Shown: in pieces, positions 59,303 through 64,000 of the stretch
How positions within the stretch are numbered: the first letter of the stretch is position 1
Layout of the letters: each line of letters starts with the position of its first letter
NCBI GenBank assembly: GCA_003243965.1
Contig: QHBO01000010.1
Coordinates: forward strand, 34,474-98,473
DNA length: 64,000 nucleotides
Reading direction: 5' to 3'
Source: Chloroflexota bacterium
Lineage (GTDB): Bacteria > Chloroflexota > Limnocylindria > QHBO01
Notes under the pieces: model-generated
Databases searched by the model: none
Told to the model about the DNA's origin: nothing
The model's input: the letters and a program-made list of their open reading frames with translations, nothing else
Position numbers and translations under genes: made by a program

Positions 59303-60536
59303 AGCCGCTTCGGGCGGAACGCCGATCACCGGCGCCGTCGCGGTGAGCAACGGGATCGGGCGTCTCGGCCATTCCCGGTGGTTGCTGGGTCTGGGTGTGG
59401 GGAGCGCCCTCGTGCTTGCTCCGTGGGCCGCTGCGCCGCTCCGCCGATTGAGCTCTCCATTCGCGCTCCTGGTGGTGTTGCCGCCCCTGACGCTCGCGCT
59501 CGAGGCGATGGGCTGGAGGGAGCTCGCCGCTTCGCGGCTCTCCGCCATCGGACGGCCGCTGCGTCGCCTGGTGGCGACCTACGTGATCTGGTTGGCAACC
59601 AGCGCGGTGCTCACCCTTGACGTTGCGGCCGTGGCCGCTGCTTCGGTTGGGATCAGCGTGGGACGCAGCGCGGAGGAGCGGCGCTGGCAACTGGGCGGCG
59701 CGATCCTTGGCGCCAACGTGGGATCCCTGCTCTTCCCGTTCAGCAACCTGACCAACCTGGTGCTCGTGGCGTCCTCCGGGATGGGCCTCGCGACGTACGT
59801 GGCGTTCGCTGCCGCGCCCCAGGTCGCGGCGGCGCTTGTCGTGGGACTGCTGCTGGTGGCACGCGCGCGAGGGTCGCTCACGGAGCTGCCGGTGCCGGCC
59901 GCCGGCGCCGATCTCCGTCCGGCTGCCGCGGCGCGTCCTTCAATGGGAAGCGCGGGCCTCCTCGCTGGCGCAGCGGCGCTGATGGGCGCGGCGGGGGCGA
60001 TCTGGCTGGGACTCATCGGTGGGGACATGGCGGTTCCGTTCGCGGTGAGCGCGGGCCTGGTGGCCGGCCCGGCGGTCGCAGCGGGGCGCATCCCGGTGCG
60101 CGCACTGCTCCGGGCTGCTCCGCTCGCCGGGCTGGGGATCGTCGCGGGCGCCGCGATCGCCGCGGGGCCGATCCGGCAGTTGGCCGGCCTGATGCCGCAC
60201 CCCGCTGCCGGTGTGGCCGGGCTGGCGTTGGCAGTGGCAGTGGGCGGCGGCCTGGCGGCTGCGGTCAACAATCTGCCCGCGGCGCTGTTCGGCGCAGCGT
60301 GGCTCGCGGGCGGACCGGTCGGACCGATGATCGCCTTCCTGGTTGGCACCAACATCGGCGCGATCGCGACCCCCCACGGCTCTGTGGCGACCATGCTGGT
60401 GCGTGGGGTCGGTGCACGACGCGGGGTCGAATTGAGCATGGGCAGCTACCTGGGCTCGGCGTGGCGGTACGCGGCTGCGGGTGCACTCGCAGCCATCGCC
60501 GCGCTCGCGGTCAGCCTGACGGTGGCGGGCCGCTAG
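59289..60536 (+). CDS. ArsB/NhaD-like (ion transporter superfamily) permease
   Basis: A 415-residue, ~10-helix permease. NLTNLVLVASSGMGLATY and the second half NNLPAALFGAAWLAGG, GTNIGAIATPHGSVATMLVRG match the ArsB/NhaD hairpin motifs, with NNLP and a TxxGSxATxL element. GTG 59289 is preferred because GAGGAG ends 4 bases upstream. It could export arsenite/antimonite or move an organic anion; a MerR regulator rather than ArsR leaves the substrate open. Confidence 0.85.
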   Translation: MTDGEAASGGTPITGAVAVSNGIGRLGHSRWLLGLGVGSALVLAPWAAAPLRRLSSPFALLVVLPPLTLALEAMGWRELAASRLSAIGRPLRRLVATYVIWLATSAVLTLDVAAVAAASVGISVGRSAEERRWQLGGAILGANVGSLLFPFSNLTNLVLVASSGMGLATYVAFAAAPQVAAALVVGLLLVARARGSLTELPVPAAGADLRPAAAARPSMGSAGLLAGAAALMGAAGAIWLGLIGGDMAVPFAVSAGLVAGPAVAAGRIPVRALLRAAPLAGLGIVAGAAIAAGPIRQLAGLMPHPAAGVAGLALAVAVGGGLAAAVNNLPAALFGAAWLAGGPVGPMIAFLVGTNIGAIATPHGSVATMLVRGVGARRGVELSMGSYLGSAWRYAAAGALAAIAALAVSLTVAGR

Positions 60537-60557
60537 GGTCTGCCGGCCAACTCTCGT

Positions 60558-61700
60558 TCAGTCGCGTTCCCGCTCCAGCAGCTGACGCACCTGGTGGGCG
60601 ATCTCCAGGTCCTCCCTGGCCTCTATCACCAGGGCCGGGACGGGCGCATCCGCCGCACCGATGAGCCGATCGCCGCCGCCGAGGTTCGCCTCCGGGTCAA
60701 GCCGGATGCCCAGGAACGTCAGCCCCTCCGCGGCGCGCGCACGGATGGAAGGCGCATTCTCCCCGACGCCGCCGGTGAAGACCAGGCCGTCGAGCCCGCC
60801 CATCGCGGCGGCCATGGACGCGATCCCGGCTCCCAGCCGGTGGAGGTAGACCGCCACGGCCAGGCTCGCAGCTCCGGACTGGTTCTTCCGATCGGGGTCG
60901 CGCGCCTCGCGTTCCTCCGCGGCGAGAACTTCGCGCATGTCCGATGTGCCGGCCAGCCCGAGCAGCCCGGATTTGCGCTCGAGCGCCTCGCCGAGCTGGG
61001 AGGGCGATAGGTGGGATCGCTCCAGGAGCCAGAGGACCAGTCCGGGGTCCACGCTGCCGGAGCGGGTCGCCATCATCAGGCCGTCGAGTGGGGTGAAGCC
61101 CATGGTCGTGTCCACCGACAGGCCGCCGCTGACCGCGGCCAGCGAGGCGCCGGCCCCCAGGTGGCAGGTCACCAGCCGCACCTCCTCAAGCGAGCGTCCG
61201 AGCAGCCGAGCGGCGCGCCGCGCGGCATAGGCGTGCGACAGGCCGTGGAAGCCAAAGCGGCGGATGGGCCATCGGTCGCGCCACTCGGCGGGGAGGGCAT
61301 AGGTGGCGGCGCCGGGCGGAATCGTGGCGTGGAAGGCGGTATCGAAACAGGCGACCGCCGGGGTGCTGGGGAGCGCTGCCGAAACCGCCTTGAGCGCCGC
61401 CAGGGCGGCCGGCTGATGCAGCGGGGCGAGGTCGGTCAGCGCCTGCAGGCGGTCCACCACTGAGGCATCGATCCGCACCGGACCGACGAAGTCAACGCCG
61501 CCGTGCACGATCCGATGCCCGACGGCATCGATGGCGCCCAGCTCGGCGACGATGCGGGTCAGCTGGGCGGCGTCTCCTCCGACAGGCGGCGGGTCAGCGG
61601 AGGCGAGCAGCTCGTCACGCGGCCCGACGAGACGCAGCTTGAGGCTGCTCGATCCGGCGTTGACGACCAGGACGCGCAGCGGCCCGGAGCCATCGGTCAA
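60558..61700 (-). CDS. ackA: Acetate kinase
   Basis: A 380-residue ASKHA-fold kinase: [16 protein letters not shown] (phosphate), [67 protein letters not shown] and [11 protein letters not shown]. It makes acetate and ATP from acetyl phosphate. The start is TTG 61700, overlapping the phosphoketolase TGA by three bases (TTGA), so it is coupled to xfp. C-terminus is slightly short. Confidence 0.95.
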   Translation of the reverse strand: MTDGSGPLRVLVVNAGSSSLKLRLVGPRDELLASADPPPVGGDAAQLTRIVAELGAIDAVGHRIVHGGVDFVGPVRIDASVVDRLQALTDLAPLHQPAALAALKAVSAALPSTPAVACFDTAFHATIPPGAATYALPAEWRDRWPIRRFGFHGLSHAYAARRAARLLGRSLEEVRLVTCHLGAGASLAAVSGGLSVDTTMGFTPLDGLMMATRSGSVDPGLVLWLLERSHLSPSQLGEALERKSGLLGLAGTSDMREVLAAEEREARDPDRKNQSGAASLAVAVYLHRLGAGIASMAAAMGGLDGLVFTGGVGENAPSIRARAAEGLTFLGIRLDPEANLGGGDRLIGAADAPVPALVIEAREDLEIAHQVRQLLERERD

Positions 61701-64000
61701 TACGGCCAGGTCCAGTCCCGAACCTCGGGAAGATCGTCGCCGTGCTCGCGGGTGTAGGCCCGCGCCTCGAGCCGGCGGTCGGCCATCAGCTGTCGGACGT
61801 GCCCCGCCCGGGAGGCGAGGCCGGGGACGCGGTCGATGACGTCCATCACCAGGTGGAATCGGTCCAGGTCGTTGAGCATCACCATGTCGAAGGGGGTGGT
61901 GGTCGTTCCCTCCTCCTTGTAGCCGCGGGCGTGGATGTTGTGGTGGTTGGTGCGACGGTAGGTCAGCCGATGGATCAGCCATGGGTAACCGTGGTAGGCG
62001 AACACCACGGGGCGCGACGTGGTGAAGAGCGCATCGAACTCCGCGCCGGAGAGTCCGTGGGGATGCTCGCCCGGGTCCTCCAGCCGCATCAGGTCGACCA
62101 CGTTCACGACCCGCACCTTGAGCTCCGGCAGATGCTGGCGAATGAGGTCGACGGCGGCCAGCGTCTCCAGGGTGGGAACGTCTCCGCAGCAGGCCAGCAC
62201 CACGTCCGGCTCCCCACCCTGGTCGTTGCTGGCCCAGTCCCAGATACCGATGCCTCGCGTGCAGTGCAGGATCGCGTCGTCCATCGGCAGCCAGTTGAGC
62301 GCCGGCTGCTTCCCGGCGACGATCACGTTCACGTAGTTGCGGCTGCGCAGGCAGTGATCGGCGACCGACAGGAGGCAGTTCGCATCGGGCGGCAGGTAGA
62401 CGCGGATCACCTCCGCCTTCTTGTTGACCACGACATCGATGAACCCAGGATCCTGGTGGCTGAAGCCGTTGTGGTCCTGCCGCCAGACGTGGCTGCTGAG
62501 CAGGTAGTTGAGCGAAGCGATCGGGCGACGCCACGGGATCTCGTCGCTCGCCTCCAGCCATTTGGCGTGCTGGTTGAACATGGCGTCGACGATGTGGATG
62601 AAGGCCTCGTAGCAGGTGAACAGGCCGTGCCGTCCGGTGAGCAGGTAGCCCTCCAGCCACCCTTGGCAGAGGTGCTCGGAGAGCACCTCCATCACCCGCC
62701 CGCCGGGGGCCAGGTGGTCATCGCCGGGCACGGTCTCCGCATCCCAGGCGCGATCGGTCACCTCGAAGAGGGCGTTGAGCCGATTCGAGTTCGTCTCGTC
62801 GGGCCCGAACAGCCGGAAGCTGGTCGTGTTGGCGGCGACGACGTCGCGAAGCAACTCCCCCAGCACGCGCGTCGCCTCGTTGAACGTGGTCCCGGGCCGA
62901 TCGACCTTGACAGCGTACGTACGGAAGTCCGGCATTCGCAGGCCCCGCAGCAGCTCGCCGCCGTTGGCATGCGGGTTGGCGCTCATCCGGCGGTCACCGC
63001 GCGGTGGAAGCGCGGCCAGCTCGGCGGCCAGGGCGCCGTTCTCATCGAACAGCTCTTCCGCCCCGTAGCTGCGCATCCACGCCTCGAGCAGCGCCAGGTG
63101 TGCGGGATTGGTCTGCACGTCCGCCACCGGAACCTGGTGTGCGCGGAACGTCCCCTCGATCCGCAGCCCGTCGACCTCCCGCGGCCCGGTCCAGCCCTTG
63201 GGCGAGCGCAGCACGATCATCGGCCAGCGCGGACGTGGCGCGGAAGTGCCGGCGGCACGACGGCGAGCGGCCCGCTGGATGGCGGCGATCTCCTCCACGA
63301 CGGTGTCCATGGTGGCCGCCATCTGCTGGTGCATCGCCTCCGGCTCGTCGCCTTCCACGAAGTGCACTACGTGGCCGTATCCCTCCAGCAGCTCCTGCAG
63401 CTCACGCTTGGGGATCCTGGCCAGCACCGTCGGGTTGGCGATCTTGTAGCCGTTCAGGTGCAGGATCGGCAGCACCGCACCATCGCGGCGCGCATCGAGA
63501 AACTTGTTCGAGTGCCAGCTGGCGGCGAGCGGCCCGGTTTCCGCCTCCCCGTCGCCGACTACGCAGCACACCAGCAGCCCCGGGTTGTCGAAGGCGGCGC
63601 CGTAGGCGTGCGCCAGGGAGTACCCCAGCTCGCCGCCCTCGTGGATCGAGCCGGGTGTCTCCGGCGCCACGTGGCTGGGGATTCCGCCTGGGAAGCTGAA
63701 CTGGCGGAAGAGCCTGCGCAGCCCGTCCTCATCGGGCGTGATGCGGGGATAGACCTCGCTGTAGGTCCCCTCGAGGTAGGCGTTCGCCACCATCCCCGGC
63801 CCGCCGTGCCCCGGACCGGCGATGTAGATCGAGTCCAGGTCCCGCTCGCGAATGACCCGGTTCATGTGGGCGTAGATGAAGTTGAGCCCGGGCGTGGTGC
63901 CCCAGTGGCCGAGGAGACGCGGCTTCACGTCGTTGGCGGTGAGCGCCCGTCGCAGGAGCGGGTTGTCCATCAGGTAGATCTGCCCGACCGAGAGGTAGTT
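61697..64000 (-). CDS. xfp: Phosphoketolase (5' partial)
   Basis: 768 residues are visible; the frame stays open to the right edge, where [15 protein letters not shown] is internal phosphoketolase sequence, so the true start is beyond the window. TPP enzyme, ThDP-binding [17 protein letters not shown] and [18 protein letters not shown], catalytic His around GYKIANPT. It splits xylulose-5-P (or fructose-6-P) into acetyl phosphate and a smaller sugar phosphate; with ackA it yields acetate and ATP. Motifs are intact and no frameshift is seen. Confidence 0.96.
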   Translation of the reverse strand, partial: NYLSVGQIYLMDNPLLRRALTANDVKPRLLGHWGTTPGLNFIYAHMNRVIRERDLDSIYIAGPGHGGPGMVANAYLEGTYSEVYPRITPDEDGLRRLFRQFSFPGGIPSHVAPETPGSIHEGGELGYSLAHAYGAAFDNPGLLVCCVVGDGEAETGPLAASWHSNKFLDARRDGAVLPILHLNGYKIANPTVLARIPKRELQELLEGYGHVVHFVEGDEPEAMHQQMAATMDTVVEEIAAIQRAARRRAAGTSAPRPRWPMIVLRSPKGWTGPREVDGLRIEGTFRAHQVPVADVQTNPAHLALLEAWMRSYGAEELFDENGALAAELAALPPRGDRRMSANPHANGGELLRGLRMPDFRTYAVKVDRPGTTFNEATRVLGELLRDVVAANTTSFRLFGPDETNSNRLNALFEVTDRAWDAETVPGDDHLAPGGRVMEVLSEHLCQGWLEGYLLTGRHGLFTCYEAFIHIVDAMFNQHAKWLEASDEIPWRRPIASLNYLLSSHVWRQDHNGFSHQDPGFIDVVVNKKAEVIRVYLPPDANCLLSVADHCLRSRNYVNVIVAGKQPALNWLPMDDAILHCTRGIGIWDWASNDQGGEPDVVLACCGDVPTLETLAAVDLIRQHLPELKVRVVNVVDLMRLEDPGEHPHGLSGAEFDALFTTSRPVVFAYHGYPWLIHRLTYRRTNHHNIHARGYKEEGTTTTPFDMVMLNDLDRFHLVMDVIDRVPGLASRAGHVRQLMADRRLEARAYTREHGDDLPEVRDWTWPY

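Overview
The window is dense, high-GC bacterial chromosome: about 66 protein genes and one tRNA, little intergenic space and many 1-8 base start/stop overlaps. The gene set suggests an uncultivated member of the Chloroflexota or a near relative. It has an aa3-type (A1) cytochrome oxidase with a copper-domain fusion, heme A/heme O synthase in one polypeptide, luciferase-like (F420/FMN) oxidoreductases, the MEP isoprenoid pathway, many lipobox lipoproteins, an Xfp-AckA phosphoketolase shunt, and promoters whose -10 box sits 6-7 bases before the start codon (leaderless mRNAs). The taxonomic call is inference. No phage, insertion sequence or CRISPR array was seen.

Layout. 1-9408: a sugar-derivative operon (two Gfo/Idh/MocA oxidoreductases, two TIM-barrel isomerases, two MDR dehydrogenases, ABC binding protein and two permeases, no ATPase), resembling the E. 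coli ycj glycoside 3-dehydrogenation cluster. 9523-12089 (minus): anchored GH43 protein, an unknown membrane protein, CorA. 12198-14932: a luciferase-like/MenA-type prenyltransferase fusion and a CPBP protease. 14973-20866: unknown membrane protein, tryptophanase-like lyase, DHA2 exporter, MOSC protein, DUF2236 protein. 20966-30146: respiratory island with ctaA-ctaB fusion, ctaG, coxB (ctaC)-cupredoxin fusion, ctaD, ctaE, two small membrane proteins, a TlpA-like thioredoxin and an ABC exporter. 30283-32801: lipoprotein, ispG, receiver-domain protein, small acidic protein. 32872-36480 (minus): methyltransferase, geranylgeranyl-reductase-like flavoprotein, SRPBCC protein and ketoacyl synthase, a possible undescribed lipid or polyketide operon. 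36648-40133: trxB, DUF1028, luciferase-like protein, GDPD. 40253-44690: MMPL transporter, metallohydrolase, CaiB/BaiF CoA-transferase. 44708-48779: SAM hydroxide adenosyltransferase and a complete ECF transporter. 48787-49770: a secreted protein split by an in-frame amber codon. 50263-53046: cytosine deaminase and permease, then tRNA-Gly(TCC). 53281-58785: small membrane, nuclease, cupin, Lgt-like, lipoprotein, propeller-like and SnoaL-like genes. 58892-60536: MerR regulator with ArsB/NhaD-like permease. 60558-64000 (minus): ackA and the 3' part of xfp.

Functionally, the respiratory island makes heme A (CtaAB), assembles copper (CtaG, thioredoxin) and builds an oxidase that carries its own putative type I copper domain, fitting an organism that uses blue copper proteins as electron carriers. 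Xfp-AckA would turn sugar phosphates into acetyl phosphate, acetate and ATP. The first operon would feed sugars into metabolism.

The most unusual items are the luciferase-like/MenA fusion, the CoxB-cupredoxin fusion, the ketoacyl-synthase operon, the repeated leaderless promoter pattern, the amber-split gene and the Lgt-like fusion. All identifications rest on motifs and sequence reading; no database search was run.
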